Source: Arthrobacter sp. H16F315 (GTDB lineage: Bacteria > Actinomycetota > Actinomycetes > Actinomycetales > Micrococcaceae). Taken from it: a stretch of 64,000 nucleotides of DNA. The DNA lies in contig NZ_JAMXSS010000002.1 of NCBI RefSeq assembly GCF_024124825.1, positions 2,604,001 to 2,668,000 on the forward strand, in the 5' to 3' direction. A program made the position numbers and the translations under genes. The notes beneath the pieces are model-generated. The model saw nothing but the letters and a program-made list of their open reading frames with translations. It made no database searches and was not told where the DNA came from. How positions within the stretch are numbered: position 1 is the stretch's first letter; each line of letters begins with the position of its first letter. Of this stretch, positions 37,499-47,304 are shown piece after piece.

Positions 37499-39295
37499 TC
37501 ACAGGTACTGGCCAGTGCTCGGCATTGTTTCGATGGACTTGCCGGGTTCCTGGCCGGCCTTCCCCTGGACAATGGTGCGGATATACGTGATGCGCTCGCC
37601 CTTTTTACCCGAGATCCGCGCCCAGTCATCCGGGTTTGTGGTGTTGGGCATGTCCTCATGCTCACGGAATTCGTCGATGACGGCGCGCAGCAGGTGGTCG
37701 ATGCGGATGCCCCTTTGGCCTACCGTCAGCAGGTCCTTGATGGCGTACTTTTTGGCCCTGTCCACCACGTTCTGCACCACGGCACCGGAGTTGAAGTCCT
37801 TGAAGTAGAGCATTTCGGTGTCGCCGTTCGCATAGGTGACCTCGAGGTATTCGTTGGACTTGTCGGTCGAGTACATGGCCTCGACCGTGCGCTGGACCAT
37901 GGCGTCCACGGTGGCCTGGATGTCCCCGCTGTATTCGGCAAGGTCCGACTCGTGGAAGGGCAGGTCGGCGGTGATGTACTTGTTGAAGATGTCCGCGGCG
38001 GCCTCGGCATCGGGGCGGTTGATCTTGACCTTGACGTCCAACCGGCCCGGGCGCAGGATCGCGGGGTCGATCATGTCTTCGCGGTTGGATGCGCCGATGA
38101 CGATTACATTGTCGAGGCGTTCGACGCCGTCGATCTCGCTGAGCAGCTGCGGGACAATGGTGGTTTCGACGTCGGAGGAGATGCCGGTGCCGCGGGTTCG
38201 GAACAGGGAGTCCATTTCGTCGAAGAACACCACCACGGGGCTGCCTTCCGATGCTTTTTCACGGGCCCGGGCAAAGATCAGCCGGATGTGGCGTTCGGTC
38301 TCGCCGACGTACTTGTCCAGGAGTTCCGGGCCCTTGATGTTCAGGAAGTAGCTTTTCATGTCCGTTTTGCCGGTGCGTTCGGCCGCGCGGGCGGCAAGGG
38401 AGTTGGCTACCGCCTTGGCGATGAGCGTCTTGCCGCAGCCGGGCGGGCCGTAGAGCAGGATCCCCTTGGGCGCCTTGAGGCCGTGTTCGCGGTACAGGTC
38501 CGGGTGCAGGAACGGCAGTTCCACGGCGTCGCGGATCTGTTCGATCTGCGGCCCCAGGCCGCCGATGTCCTGGTAGGTGATGTCCGGCACTTCCTCGAGG
38601 ACCAGGTTCTCGACCTCCGAGCGCGGGATCTTCTCGAGGGCGTAGCCGGTGCGGGAATCGATCGAGAGTGCGTCGCCGACGCGGAGTTTCTGCGCGAGCA
38701 GGGCGCCCGAGAGCCGGATGACCCGTTCCTCGTCGGCCCGGCCAACCACCAGCGCCCGGTCCGGTCCCAGCAGTTCCTTCAAGGTGACCAGGTCGCCGGC
38801 CCGTTCGTATCCCAGCCCGGCGACCACCAGAAGTGCCTCGTTAAACAGGACTTCCTGGCCGGCCGCCAACTGGTTTATGTTCACCAGCGGGCTGATCCCC
38901 ACACGCATCTTCCGGCCCGCGTTGAAGATGTCCACGGACTCCTCGGTGGCGGCCTGACCGCCGTTCCCGGCGGCAGGTTGGCGCTTTGGATTCAGCTGCA
39001 GCACCGTGCCGAAGCTGTACGGCGGCTGGCCCTCCTGGTCGAGGGCGTTCTTCAACCGCATGATTTCCGCTTTTGCGGTCTCCAGCATCGAGACCAGTTT
39101 GGAGTTGTTTTGCGTCGCAGCGCCAAGCTGGCGGTCAATCTGCCGGAGCTTGTCCCGGAGGATATTGAGCTGGCGCTCGGCCATCGACAGTTCGCCATTC
39201 GGGGAGCCACCACCGTCAGTGGTATGCGTTTGTTCCCCGGCTGCCGCCGCATCCTGCGCCGGCGTCCGGCCCGGATCGGTGTTCGGAGTCTCCAT
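37499..39295 (-). CDS. arc: Proteasomal AAA+ ATPase ARC/Mpa
   Basis: This 598-residue ring ATPase recognises pupylated proteins, unfolds them and feeds them into the 20S core. Domains in order: N-terminal coiled coil (about 38-87) that binds Pup, two OB folds (about 95-235), and an AAA domain with Walker A GPPGCGKT (283-290), Walker [11 protein letters not shown] (DE at 359-360) and the sensor region. It ends in GQYL, the C-terminal motif that docks into the proteasome alpha ring. It is the gene before dop. Confidence 0.96.
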   Translation of the reverse strand: METPNTDPGRTPAQDAAAAGEQTHTTDGGGSPNGELSMAERQLNILRDKLRQIDRQLGAATQNNSKLVSMLETAKAEIMRLKNALDQEGQPPYSFGTVLQLNPKRQPAAGNGGQAATEESVDIFNAGRKMRVGISPLVNINQLAAGQEVLFNEALLVVAGLGYERAGDLVTLKELLGPDRALVVGRADEERVIRLSGALLAQKLRVGDALSIDSRTGYALEKIPRSEVENLVLEEVPDITYQDIGGLGPQIEQIRDAVELPFLHPDLYREHGLKAPKGILLYGPPGCGKTLIAKAVANSLAARAAERTGKTDMKSYFLNIKGPELLDKYVGETERHIRLIFARAREKASEGSPVVVFFDEMDSLFRTRGTGISSDVETTIVPQLLSEIDGVERLDNVIVIGASNREDMIDPAILRPGRLDVKVKINRPDAEAAADIFNKYITADLPFHESDLAEYSGDIQATVDAMVQRTVEAMYSTDKSNEYLEVTYANGDTEMLYFKDFNSGAVVQNVVDRAKKYAIKDLLTVGQRGIRIDHLLRAVIDEFREHEDMPNTTNPDDWARISGKKGERITYIRTIVQGKAGQEPGKSIETMPSTGQYL

Positions 39296-39377
39296 GGTGC
39301 ATCAGCCCCTTCGTACGCTTCTCCTTAGACACTAGTCCCAAGAAGACCGGTGACGCGGGAGAGTTCCGAAATGCGGA

Positions 39378-40478
39378 CTACTTCGTGATCTCCGGATCGT
39401 CCTTGACGTTGGTTCCGGCGATGGCGTCCCGGGCGGCCCGGCGCAGCTTCTTGTCCGACACGGCGCGCTCCCCCACGGCACCGGGCGTCCAGGCATTTAC
39501 ATCCTCTTCGTTGAAGCCGGTCTTCGACGGACGGCGCTTCAGGGAGATGCCCGTGACGCCGTCCGCGAGCCGCCGGGTGACGAGCAGGAAGCCGGTGTGC
39601 GCGACCATCCTGTGGTCCGGACGCACGGCGAGGCCCTCGAGGTGCCAGCCGCGGACCATGGATTCCCAGGCGTCGGGTTCGGTGAAACGGCCGTCGGCGC
39701 GAATGGCCTCCGCGGTCCGGGACAGCTGCGTGACGGTGGCGACGTAGTTGATCCACACGCCGCCCGGTGCCAGGACAGTGGCTACGGCGTCAAGGCATTC
39801 CCACGGGGCCAGCATGTCCAGGACCACCCGGTCCACCGAACCGGGCTCCTCGGTGCGGACCACTTCCTCCTGGAAATCGCCAATGCTGATCTGCCAGGCA
39901 GGGTGCGGGCCGCCGAAGATCGTCTCGACGTTTCCGCGGGCGATGTCGGCGAATTCCTCCCGGCGCTCAAAAGAGTGCAGGTAGCCGCTGTCACCCACCG
40001 CGCGAAGCAGCGAGATGGACAAGGCGCCGGAGCCGACGCCTGCCTCGACCACGCGGGCGCCCGGGAAGATGTCCGCCATGGTGACAATCTGGCCGGCGTC
40101 TTTGGGGTAGACGACGGCCGCGCCGCGCGGCATGGACAGGACAAAGTCCGAGAGTAGGGGCCGCAGCGTCTGGTACTGCTGGCCAACGTTGTTGACCACA
40201 ACGGATCCGTCCGGCATGCCGATGATCTCGTCATGGTTCAGGAAGCCGCGGTGTGTGTGGAAAGCGCCGCCTGCTTCGAGGCTGATTGTGTTCATCCGGC
40301 CGCGTTCGTCGGTGAGCTGGACACGCTCACCCTCCCGGAAGGGTCCGCGTCGGCGCGCTGCCCCGACGGGGGCGGCGGCCATTCGTGCGGTCTGCGTTGC
40401 CGGTGCGCTGCTGACGGCAGCGCCGTCGGCCGTTCCGGCGTCGTCGGGGCTGATGCTGGCGGCGGTGTCGCTGCTCAT
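39378..40478 (-). CDS. trmI: tRNA (adenine-58-N1)-methyltransferase
   Basis: This 366-residue TrmI-type enzyme makes m1A58 in the tRNA T-loop as a tetramer. It shows an N-terminal Ala-rich tail (1-45), the family region RVQLTDERGRMNTISLEAGG, the SAM motif VVEAGVGSGALSISLL, and VLDMLAPWE with the catalytic Asp. The start at ATG 40478 (MSSDTA) is clear, since the frame stays open far upstream through the neighbouring protease without any family match. Its place next to arc is standard in actinobacteria. Confidence 0.93.
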   Translation of the reverse strand: MSSDTAASISPDDAGTADGAAVSSAPATQTARMAAAPVGAARRRGPFREGERVQLTDERGRMNTISLEAGGAFHTHRGFLNHDEIIGMPDGSVVVNNVGQQYQTLRPLLSDFVLSMPRGAAVVYPKDAGQIVTMADIFPGARVVEAGVGSGALSISLLRAVGDSGYLHSFERREEFADIARGNVETIFGGPHPAWQISIGDFQEEVVRTEEPGSVDRVVLDMLAPWECLDAVATVLAPGGVWINYVATVTQLSRTAEAIRADGRFTEPDAWESMVRGWHLEGLAVRPDHRMVAHTGFLLVTRRLADGVTGISLKRRPSKTGFNEEDVNAWTPGAVGERAVSDKKLRRAARDAIAGTNVKDDPEITK

Positions 40479-40591
40479 GAAGATGTTCCTCGCTCCTGGA
40501 AAGCTGTGTGGCCGCCGATGGTGCCGGAGGTCCGGCGCAGGGTGCCCGGGGCCGTGGCCCGGGCACGGAAATACACGACCGGCAGGTAACT

Positions 40592-41800
40592 CTACCGGCT
40601 TTGGCCGAACATCCGCTTGCCGGGCCCCGGACGCCGGCCCTTGAGGGCTGCCAGCACAACTGATTGTCGGAGCAGTCCGGTGACGGTGCCGTCGCGGTCC
40701 ACGACGGCGTACTCCACGCCGTCGAGCTGGGCCAGGTACTGGAGCAGTTCCTGCCCCTTTGACCAAGCGGGCACGTACGCGCCGGGTCCAAGGGCGTAGG
40801 ACACGGCGGTGAGGGCGGTCGTGGCAGCCGCGCCGGCAGGAACGGTGGCCACGGCCGCGCCGTCGACCACTCCCGCCGGACGCCCGTCCGGACCGTAGAG
40901 GACAATAGCCGGAACTGCGCCGGTGGACGGATCCGGGACCAGTGCCAGCAGCTCGGCCACGGTGGCCGACTCCGGGAAGCCGAGCGCGGGTTCGGCCAGC
41001 GCCCCGGCTTCCACCAGGGGTAGCCGGCCCCGCAGCCGTGCCTGCACAATCGAGGCGCCGGCGCCCATCCAGAGGAAGCTGCCAACGAGGGCTGTGATGA
41101 GCATCAGTGAAACATCCGGCCGGCCGCCGCTGAGCAAGGGCAGCGCCACAAACCACAGCACGAGGGCGATCACAATGATCCTGCCGCCCCAGCCCGCCGC
41201 CACGGTGCCCTTCTCCTGGCTGCCCGTCAGTTTCCACACGGCGGACTCCACCAGCCGGCCGCCGTCCAGCGGCAAGCCGGGCAGAACGTTGAAGAGGCCG
41301 ATCAGCAGGTTGGCCCAGACGAAGATGTTGGCCAGGATGCCCGCGACTCCCCGCAGGTCGGCGCCGGTCAGCAGGAGCCAGCCCGCGGCGGCCAGGACAA
41401 AGTTCGCCGCAGGACCTGCCATCGCCACAAGGACCGACCGGCCGGGCGAAGCCGTGAAGCTTTCGAACTGGGTGTGCCCGCCCCAGAGGTTCAAGACGAT
41501 CTTTTCGCTGGGCCAGCCGAAGATCCTGGCAGTGAGTGCGTGCGCGAGTTCGTGTACCAGGACTGAAATCAGCAGCAGGACAGCGTAGGCGAAGGCGACA
41601 AGGTACGCGCCGATGCCCAGCAAGGGGTTGTTCGCCTGCAGCACCGGGCCGTAGGCGATCACGGTGAAGGCGGCAATGATGAACCACGAATAGGCGAGGA
41701 TTACCGGCACACCAAAGATGCGTCCCAGCGCGATTCCTTCTTTGCGGGCTTGTTTCCGGGGATTCCGCCCACTGCGTCCGCGGGTATCGGTGTCAGTCAT
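40592..41800 (-). CDS. Site-2-type metalloprotease with CBS domains
   Basis: This 402-residue membrane protease of the M50B family cuts within the membrane. It shows the zinc motif HELAH (83-87) in a hydrophobic segment and the second metal site NVLPGLPLDGGRLVE later on, with about six membrane segments. A C-terminal cytoplasmic part carries a CBS pair (VLYGPDGRPAGVVDGAAVA; YAVVDRDGTVTGLLRQSVV) that may sense adenosyl compounds. It overlaps the HAD gene by eight bases. Confidence 0.92.
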   Translation of the reverse strand: MTDTDTRGRSGRNPRKQARKEGIALGRIFGVPVILAYSWFIIAAFTVIAYGPVLQANNPLLGIGAYLVAFAYAVLLLISVLVHELAHALTARIFGWPSEKIVLNLWGGHTQFESFTASPGRSVLVAMAGPAANFVLAAAGWLLLTGADLRGVAGILANIFVWANLLIGLFNVLPGLPLDGGRLVESAVWKLTGSQEKGTVAAGWGGRIIVIALVLWFVALPLLSGGRPDVSLMLITALVGSFLWMGAGASIVQARLRGRLPLVEAGALAEPALGFPESATVAELLALVPDPSTGAVPAIVLYGPDGRPAGVVDGAAVATVPAGAAATTALTAVSYALGPGAYVPAWSKGQELLQYLAQLDGVEYAVVDRDGTVTGLLRQSVVLAALKGRRPGPGKRMFGQSR

Positions 41801-42542
41801 GGTCAGGCGCCTTCGCAGCGTCGAGTTCCAGTTCGAGGGGCGCACCCGGGAACTCGTGCCGCAGCGCCACGAGTTCTTCGAGGTCGGCCACTGTACGGCC
41901 CGCCAGGGTGTCCCAGCTGGCGTGGCGGGGGTCCGGCGGCAGCGGCACAATATGCGCAATGGCGACCGTCAGGACTCCGGAGGCGACGGCGGCCGCCACT
42001 CCCGGTTCCGAGTCCTCGAGTGCGATGCAGTGGTGCAGGGCCAGTGAGGGGTCCTGCGCTTGGAGCAGTTCGACAGCCTTGAGATAGGCCTCGGGATGCG
42101 GCTTGCCCTGTGTGACGGTGTCACCGGTTACCAGGAAATCGAAGTATGGCTTGGGTAGGCTCGCCACGATCTCGCGTGCCAGCGGGGCCTCGGACATGGT
42201 CACGAGGGCGCAGCGGATGCCCGCGCTGTGGAGCTCGTCCAGGAGCTCCCGGGCGCCGGGCCGCCAGGGCACCAGGGTACGGACCCGGCTGATGACATGG
42301 GCCGTGAGGATGTTGATAATCTCACGGCGTTCCAGCGCGACGCCGGCGTCCTGCAGGATGCCCGCGGAGAAGTCCAGGGACTGGCCCACCAGCTGCATCG
42401 CCTGCGGATGGGACCACTGCCCGCCGTGCGCCTCGACCAGGGCATGCTCGGCCTCAATCCAGTACGGTTCAGTGTCGACGATGGTGCCATCCATATCCCA
42501 GAGCGCGGCTTTGAGGAGGGGCTGGGGAACTGTGGATTGCAT
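41793..42542 (-). CDS. HAD-superfamily phosphatase
   Basis: This 249-residue HAD hydrolase has the nucleophile motif LWDMDGTIVDTE (Asp16, Asp18), a helical cap domain (about 25-95), the Thr motif ALVTMSEAP, and GKPHPEAYLKA plus ALEDSEPGVAAA for the third and fourth motifs. Relatives act on small sugar phosphates or on phosphoglycolate; the substrate is not defined. It heads the run HAD-protease-TrmI-ARC. Confidence 0.9.
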   Translation of the reverse strand: MQSTVPQPLLKAALWDMDGTIVDTEPYWIEAEHALVEAHGGQWSHPQAMQLVGQSLDFSAGILQDAGVALERREIINILTAHVISRVRTLVPWRPGARELLDELHSAGIRCALVTMSEAPLAREIVASLPKPYFDFLVTGDTVTQGKPHPEAYLKAVELLQAQDPSLALHHCIALEDSEPGVAAAVASGVLTVAIAHIVPLPPDPRHASWDTLAGRTVADLEELVALRHEFPGAPLELELDAAKAPDHD

Positions 42543-42673
42543 ACTTTCCAGTCTACGGTGCGGGCCTGTGCGGGGCCCGAGAGTACGCCTGTGGCGAATA
42601 TCCCCCCGCGGGACGGCGATTCCCGGCGCTTCATTCCATGCGGCGGCCGGGTCCTTGGACGTAGGGTGAAGAG

Positions 42674-43580
42674 ATGAATAGCTTTGAGGTAGACCCCACG
42701 GAAACGGGCAGCGTGCCCGAGCCGGAACGGCTGCTGCAGCCCGTTCCCGAGGGCCGGCGCATCACCGTAATGCTCGCCGCCTTCGAAGGCTGGAACGACG
42801 CCGGCGAGGCCGCCAGTGATGCCTTGCGCTACCTGAACAAGCTCTGGGGCGGCAAAAAAGTCGGATCGGTCGACGCCGACGAATACTACGACTTCCAGTT
42901 CACCCGGCCCACCATCCGCCGCACGGCGACCGGGGGAGCGGAAGATCAAGTGGCCCTCAACCCGGATCTTCAAGGCGAGTGCTCCCGGGTCCAACGTGGA
43001 CGTAATTTTTGTCCAGGGCACGGAGCCGTCCTACAAATGGCGCGCCTACACCGCCGAACTGTTGGTCCACGCCGAAGCGCTCAATGCCGACTACGTGATC
43101 CTCGTCGGCGCGTTGCTCGCCGACGTGCCGCACAGCAGGCCGATTCCGGTAAGCACGTCCACCGATGACCCCGCGCTGCGGGAGCGGATGGACCTTGAAG
43201 CATCGCAGTACGAGGGTCCCGTTGGAATCGTCGGGGTCCTCGCTGAAGTTGCACTGCTCGCCGGGCTGCCCACGGTCTCGCTCTGGGCCGCGGTCCCGCA
43301 CTACGTGGCCCAGGCGCCGTCGCCGAAGGCCCAGCTCGCCCTGCTCCACCGGATCGAAGAGTTGCTGCAGGTTCCGCTGGACACCCAGGACCTCGTCGAG
43401 GAGTCCGACGCCTGGGAACGCGGCGTGGATGAGCTGGCCACCGAGGACCCCGAAATAGCGGCCTATGTGCGCCAGCTGGAGGAGGCAAAGGACACCGCTG
43501 ACCTCCCGGAGGCCAGCGGCGAGTCGATCGCCCGGGAATTTGAGCGTTACCTCAAGCGCCGCGGCAAGGACAAGCCATAG
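42674..43580 (+). CDS. PAC2 family protein, frameshifted near 42940
   Basis: The product is about 301 residues. PAC2 proteins resemble proteasome assembly chaperone 2 but in bacteria have unknown function. The sequence shows MLAAFEGWNDAGEAASDALR (33-52), DADEYYDFQFTRP, and later VILVGALLADVPHSRPIPV and GIVGVLAEVALLAGLPTVSLW. The frame breaks at a G5 run (42932-42936) where four G are expected (GERKIKWPSTRIF); 907 bases is 3n+1, so one base has been added. It is divergent from the HAD gene and convergent with mshC, a common actinobacterial order. Confidence 0.85.
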
Positions 43581-43600
43581 CGCAAGGCCGGGTCCGGACC

Positions 43601-44881
43601 CTAGAGTTCGACGCCCAGCAGCGCATTGATGGCGTCGCTGACCAGCGCGCCCTCCGCCGGGGATCCCGGGCTGCCGGCCGCAAGGGCGGACGTCGCCCAA
43701 TCGTCCACGGCCGCGACCGCCCCGGGAGCGTTCAAATCGTTCGAGAGTTCGGCCCGCAGACGGGACAGCAACCCGGCACCTGAGCCCTCCGGCGCCGCAG
43801 CGGCCGCGGCCCGCCAGGTGCGGAGCCTGTCCTTGGCAGCGGCGAACCCGGCCCCGGTCCAGGACCAGTCACTGCGGTAGTGGTGGGCCAAGATGGCCAG
43901 CCGGATGGCGGCCGGCTCCTCGCCGGCGGCGCGGAGTTTCGAAACCAGGACCAGGTTTCCCTTGGACTTGCTCATTTTCTCGCCGTCCAGCCCGACCATC
44001 CCGGCGTGCGCAAAGTGCTGCGCCAGCGGGACGCCGGAGAGGGAGTGTGCGTGCCCGGCACTCATTTCGTGGTGCGGGAAGACCAGGTCCGAGCCGCCGC
44101 CCTGCACCGTAAAGGGCGCCGGCAGGTACTCGTGCGCGATGACTGTACATTCGATGTGCCATCCGGGCCGGCCCTCCCCCAGTTCCCCGCCGGGCCAGCT
44201 GGGTTCGCCCGCCCGCGCAACCCGCCAGAGCAGCGGGTCCAGGGCCTGATGCTTGCCGACGCGCCCGGGGTCCCCGCCGCGTTCGGCGAAGAGTCCCAGC
44301 ATTTCGGCGTCGGAGAGTCCGGAGAGCGCACCGAGGGTCCAGGCATCGGTGGCCCCGGCGGCGTGCTTGCTGGCGGCTTCGACGTCGTAATAGACATCCC
44401 CGTCCGGCTCGCCGGCTGTGCCGGGGACCCGGTAGGCGAGACCCCGATGCAGCAGCCGCTCAATGGCGGGCACAATCAGCGGGACGGATTCAACGGCGCC
44501 CACATAGCGGTCCGGTGCCAGTACGTTGAGGGCCTCCATGTCGGTCTGGAAGAGCTCGATTTGGCTGGCGGCAAGCTCCCGCCAGTCCACGCCGGTCGCC
44601 GTAGCGCGTTCCAGCAGGGGATCGTCGACGTCGGTGACGTTCTGCACGTAGGCGACCTGCTGGCCGCCGTCCCGCCACGCTCGGTTGAGCAGGTCGAATG
44701 CGACGTAGCTGGCGGCGTGGCCCATGTGGGTGGCGTCGTAGGGGGTGATTCCGCAGACGTACATCGATTGTTCACCCGCTGCCCCAAGGGTGACGACGCT
44801 GCCCTGGGCAGTGTCGAAGAGGCGGAGGGCAGGCATGTTGCCGGGCAGGTGGGGGACGGGGCGGGAGATCCAAGACTTCAC
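43601..44881 (-). CDS. mshC: Cysteine:GlcN-Ins ligase MshC
   Basis: This 426-residue enzyme of mycothiol synthesis is related to cysteinyl-tRNA synthetase: it activates Cys with ATP and joins it to glucosaminyl-inositol. It shows the zinc-binding [17 protein letters not shown] (Cys43, HMGH 52-55), WHIECT, and KMSKSKGNL near the C-terminal third. It lacks the long anticodon-binding tail of CysS. Presence of the gene implies mycothiol is the main low-molecular thiol. Confidence 0.93.
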   Translation of the reverse strand: MKSWISRPVPHLPGNMPALRLFDTAQGSVVTLGAAGEQSMYVCGITPYDATHMGHAASYVAFDLLNRAWRDGGQQVAYVQNVTDVDDPLLERATATGVDWRELAASQIELFQTDMEALNVLAPDRYVGAVESVPLIVPAIERLLHRGLAYRVPGTAGEPDGDVYYDVEAASKHAAGATDAWTLGALSGLSDAEMLGLFAERGGDPGRVGKHQALDPLLWRVARAGEPSWPGGELGEGRPGWHIECTVIAHEYLPAPFTVQGGGSDLVFPHHEMSAGHAHSLSGVPLAQHFAHAGMVGLDGEKMSKSKGNLVLVSKLRAAGEEPAAIRLAILAHHYRSDWSWTGAGFAAAKDRLRTWRAAAAAAPEGSGAGLLSRLRAELSNDLNAPGAVAAVDDWATSALAAGSPGSPAEGALVSDAINALLGVEL

Positions 44882-44896
44882 AGTCCCAGCCTAGTG

Positions 44897-45730
44897 CTAG
44901 GCGCTGATGACGTTGAAACCGAGCAGCACGTACAGGGCCAGGCCCAGGCCGATCCGGTACCAGACGAAAAGACGGTAGCTGTGGGTGGATACGTATTTCA
45001 GGAACCAGCCGATGATGATGTAACCCACCACAAACGCCACGGCGGTGGCGAGGGCCGTTTCCGGGAGACCGTACGGGCCGCTGATGCCGTCCTTGGAGAC
45101 CACCTTGTAAAGCTGGTACAAGCCGCTGCCAAAGACGGCAGGGATCGCCAGCAAAAACGAATAGCGGGCCGCCGCCTCGCGGGTGTAGCCCATCAGCAGG
45201 CCGGCAGTGATCGTTCCGCCGGAGCGCGAGACCCCGGGGATCAGGGCCATGGCCTGGGCCAGGCCGTAGAGGATGCCGTGTTTGTAGCTGAGCTGCGTCA
45301 AGTCGCGCTGCTGGCGTCCGACGGCATCGGCGACTGCGAGGATCATGCCGAAAACAATCAGCGTGGTGGCAACGATCCAGAGGCTGCGGAGCACGGATTC
45401 GATTTGGTCCTGGAACAGCAGCCCGAGGACGATGATCGGCAGGCTGCCAAGGATCACCAGCCACCCCATCCTGGCGTCCGGGTGCTGCCGGGACACCCTG
45501 CCGGTCAGGGATCCGGCCCATGCCCTCACGATCCGCACAATGTCGCGGCGGAAATACACGATGACAGCGGTCTCCGTGCCGAGCTGGGTGATGGCGGTAA
45601 ACGCGGCACCGGGATCGGCGGCCGTGGGCAGGAACGAGCCAACGATCCGCAGATGGGCGCTGGAGGAGATCGGAAGGAATTCAGTCAGACCCTGTACAAG
45701 GCCCAGAAAGGCCGCTTCAAACCAGTTCAC
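44897..45730 (-). CDS. uppP: Undecaprenyl-diphosphatase UppP
   Basis: This membrane phosphatase of about 277 residues regenerates undecaprenyl phosphate for cell-wall synthesis and can give bacitracin resistance. Key motifs are [18 protein letters not shown] near the N-terminus and GVSRSGGT later, with about eight membrane segments. The GTG at 45730 ([10 protein letters not shown]) fits the family start; a more distal ATG at 45784 would overlap the divergent reductase gene and adds an unrelated stretch. Confidence 0.92.
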   Translation of the reverse strand: MNWFEAAFLGLVQGLTEFLPISSSAHLRIVGSFLPTAADPGAAFTAITQLGTETAVIVYFRRDIVRIVRAWAGSLTGRVSRQHPDARMGWLVILGSLPIIVLGLLFQDQIESVLRSLWIVATTLIVFGMILAVADAVGRQQRDLTQLSYKHGILYGLAQAMALIPGVSRSGGTITAGLLMGYTREAAARYSFLLAIPAVFGSGLYQLYKVVSKDGISGPYGLPETALATAVAFVVGYIIIGWFLKYVSTHSYRLFVWYRIGLGLALYVLLGFNVISA

Positions 45731-45782
45731 GTTTATAGACCCTACGTTATGAAGCCGTCCTAATCCCCGTAAGCTTGCTGAC

Positions 45783-46718
45783 ATGCAGCAGCGTTATGTC
45801 GGCAACAGTGGGTTGCGCGTGTCCTCCCTTTCCCTCGGCACCATGTCCTGGTCCCGGGAAACAGATGAGCAGGATGCCTCGGCCCTGCTCCGCACTTTTC
45901 TGGACGGAGGCGGGACCTTGCTGGACACGGCAGCGTCCTACGGCGAAGGCCGGGCCGAGGCGATGCTGGGCGGCATGCTGGGCGACGTCGTGGCGCGCTC
46001 GGAGGTAGTCATTTCCACAAAAGCCGGGCTGTCGACGGCGGATGGCCGGCGCAGCGTGGACACCTCGAGGAACGGAATGCTCGCCGGCCTGGATGCGAGC
46101 CTGGCGCGGCTGGGGACCGACTACGTGGACCTCTGGTTCGCTCAGGCCTGGGATCCGAACGTCCCGTTGGAGGAGACCTTGTCCGCACTTGAATTCGCGG
46201 TCCGCTCGGGCCGTGCCCGCTATGCAGGCGTCTCGAACTTCAACGGCTGGCAGACGGCAAAGGCGGCAGCGGTGTCTGGTTTCCCGCTGGTCGCGAACCA
46301 GTCCGAATACTCCCTGCTGTGCCGCTCCCCCGAAGCCGAACTTATACCGGCCGTCGAGGACGCCGGATTGGGCCTGATGGCGTGGGGCGCGATGGGGCGG
46401 GGGGTGTTGAGCGGGAAGTACCGCGGCCAGATTCCCGCGGATTCGCGGGCCGCCCAGGAGCGGTTGGCAGGATATGTCGAGCCCTACCTTGAAGGTTCGG
46501 CATCCAGCGTGGTGGAGGCTGTTGCAATGGCGGCCAAGGGCCTGGGCCGGACGGCCATGGACGTCGCCCTGAGCTGGCTGTTGTCCCAGCACGGTGTGGC
46601 AACGGCGGTCGTGGGACCGCGGACGCCGGTGCAGCTCAAGGAGATCCTGGATGCGACACTGGCGCCCCTCCCGCCGCAGATCGCGCAGGCCCTCGAAGAT
46701 GTGTCCCGCCCCGTTTAG
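45783..46718 (+). CDS. Aldo/keto reductase, catalytic His replaced by Gln
   Basis: This 311-residue TIM-barrel aldo/keto reductase has [15 protein letters not shown] at the start, Asp48 and Tyr53 ([11 protein letters not shown]), Lys80 (ISTKAG), and the NADPH-site IDs toward the end ([13 protein letters not shown]). At the position of the usual catalytic His the sequence reads [10 protein letters not shown] (Gln121), unusual for the family. Reduction may be altered, or the fold may use a different proton donor. Divergent from uppP. Confidence 0.88.
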   Translation: MQQRYVGNSGLRVSSLSLGTMSWSRETDEQDASALLRTFLDGGGTLLDTAASYGEGRAEAMLGGMLGDVVARSEVVISTKAGLSTADGRRSVDTSRNGMLAGLDASLARLGTDYVDLWFAQAWDPNVPLEETLSALEFAVRSGRARYAGVSNFNGWQTAKAAAVSGFPLVANQSEYSLLCRSPEAELIPAVEDAGLGLMAWGAMGRGVLSGKYRGQIPADSRAAQERLAGYVEPYLEGSASSVVEAVAMAAKGLGRTAMDVALSWLLSQHGVATAVVGPRTPVQLKEILDATLAPLPPQIAQALEDVSRPV

Positions 46719-46748
46719 GCGGCGGCGCCAGCCGGCGTCACCGCCGGA

Positions 46749-47012
46749 TCAGTTCTGGAGGATTTCGAGGTCTTCTTCTTCGTCGGTCTCGTCTTCGTCC
46801 TCAGCACCGCCATCGTCCATGACCTCAAGCCCGGTCACTTCGCCGTACGCTTCATAGAGGGCATCGTCGTAGACTTCAAAGGCATCGGCAAGGGTGAAAA
46901 ACGCCGCCTCCACTGCTGGGTCCCCGGGCCGCCGCTGGGATGACGCCGCGGCAAGGTGTTCTTCCAGGGCAGCCATGAGGGCTCCAAGCGCGACACGCGG
47001 ATCGATGCTCAT
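46749..47012 (-). CDS. Small acidic protein of unknown function
   Basis: This 87-residue protein has a helical N-terminal part (PRVALGALMAALEEHLAAAS; FFTLADAFEVYDDALYEAY) and a strongly acidic tail (DEDETDEEEDLEILQN). No enzyme motif is visible and I do not recognise a characterised family. It is divergent from the DUF5703 gene 39 bases away, so the two may share a promoter region. Confidence 0.6.
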   Translation of the reverse strand: MSIDPRVALGALMAALEEHLAAASSQRRPGDPAVEAAFFTLADAFEVYDDALYEAYGEVTGLEVMDDGGAEDEDETDEEEDLEILQN

Positions 47013-47051
47013 GACTTCACGTTAGCCGGAAATGGACGAAAATGGAGAGCA

Positions 47052-47285
47052 ATGAAAGAACATTTTCTCAACAGCTCAGTCCGGCGGGAACGGGACTACG
47101 CCAAGCAGTACGAGTACCTCGTGGTGACGGTCAGTCCTGACGATTCCCTGCCCGAGGCGCACCGCCGTCTGGTCGAACATTCCGAGTACGGAAAATGGGA
47201 GCTGGAACGCAGTGTGCTGTATCTGGGCGGCGGCCGCCGCTTCTGGCTCCGCCGCCGGGTGACGCAGGTCCAGCGAACCGTTTAG
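47052..47285 (+). CDS. DUF5703 family protein
   Basis: This 77-residue protein has YAKQYEYLVVTVSPDDSLPE and the ending RRFWLRRRVTQVQRTV, as in the actinobacterial DUF5703 family of unknown function. ATG 47052 with GGAGAGC just upstream is preferred over the longer open frame from 46956, which overlaps the neighbouring divergent gene. Confidence 0.75.
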   Translation: MKEHFLNSSVRRERDYAKQYEYLVVTVSPDDSLPEAHRRLVEHSEYGKWELERSVLYLGGGRRFWLRRRVTQVQRTV

Positions 47286-47304
47286 GGCGCCTCCAGCGGA
47301 CCGC

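Noticed and set aside
36782..39328. 848-codon open frame on the plus strand opposite dop and arc
   Set aside because: Shadow of the ARC ATPase and Dop, whose motifs are unmistakable on the minus strand.
40479..41687. N-terminal extension of the TrmI frame across the protease gene
   Set aside because: The sequence before ATG 40478 resembles no TrmI, and the region codes for the site-2 protease in another frame.
43880..45763. 627-codon plus-strand open frame
   Set aside because: Shadow of mshC and uppP on the minus strand; no family-like motif.
45731..45784. Longer start for UppP at 45784
   Set aside because: It would overlap the aldo/keto reductase start and adds residues not typical of the family; GTG 45730 fits.
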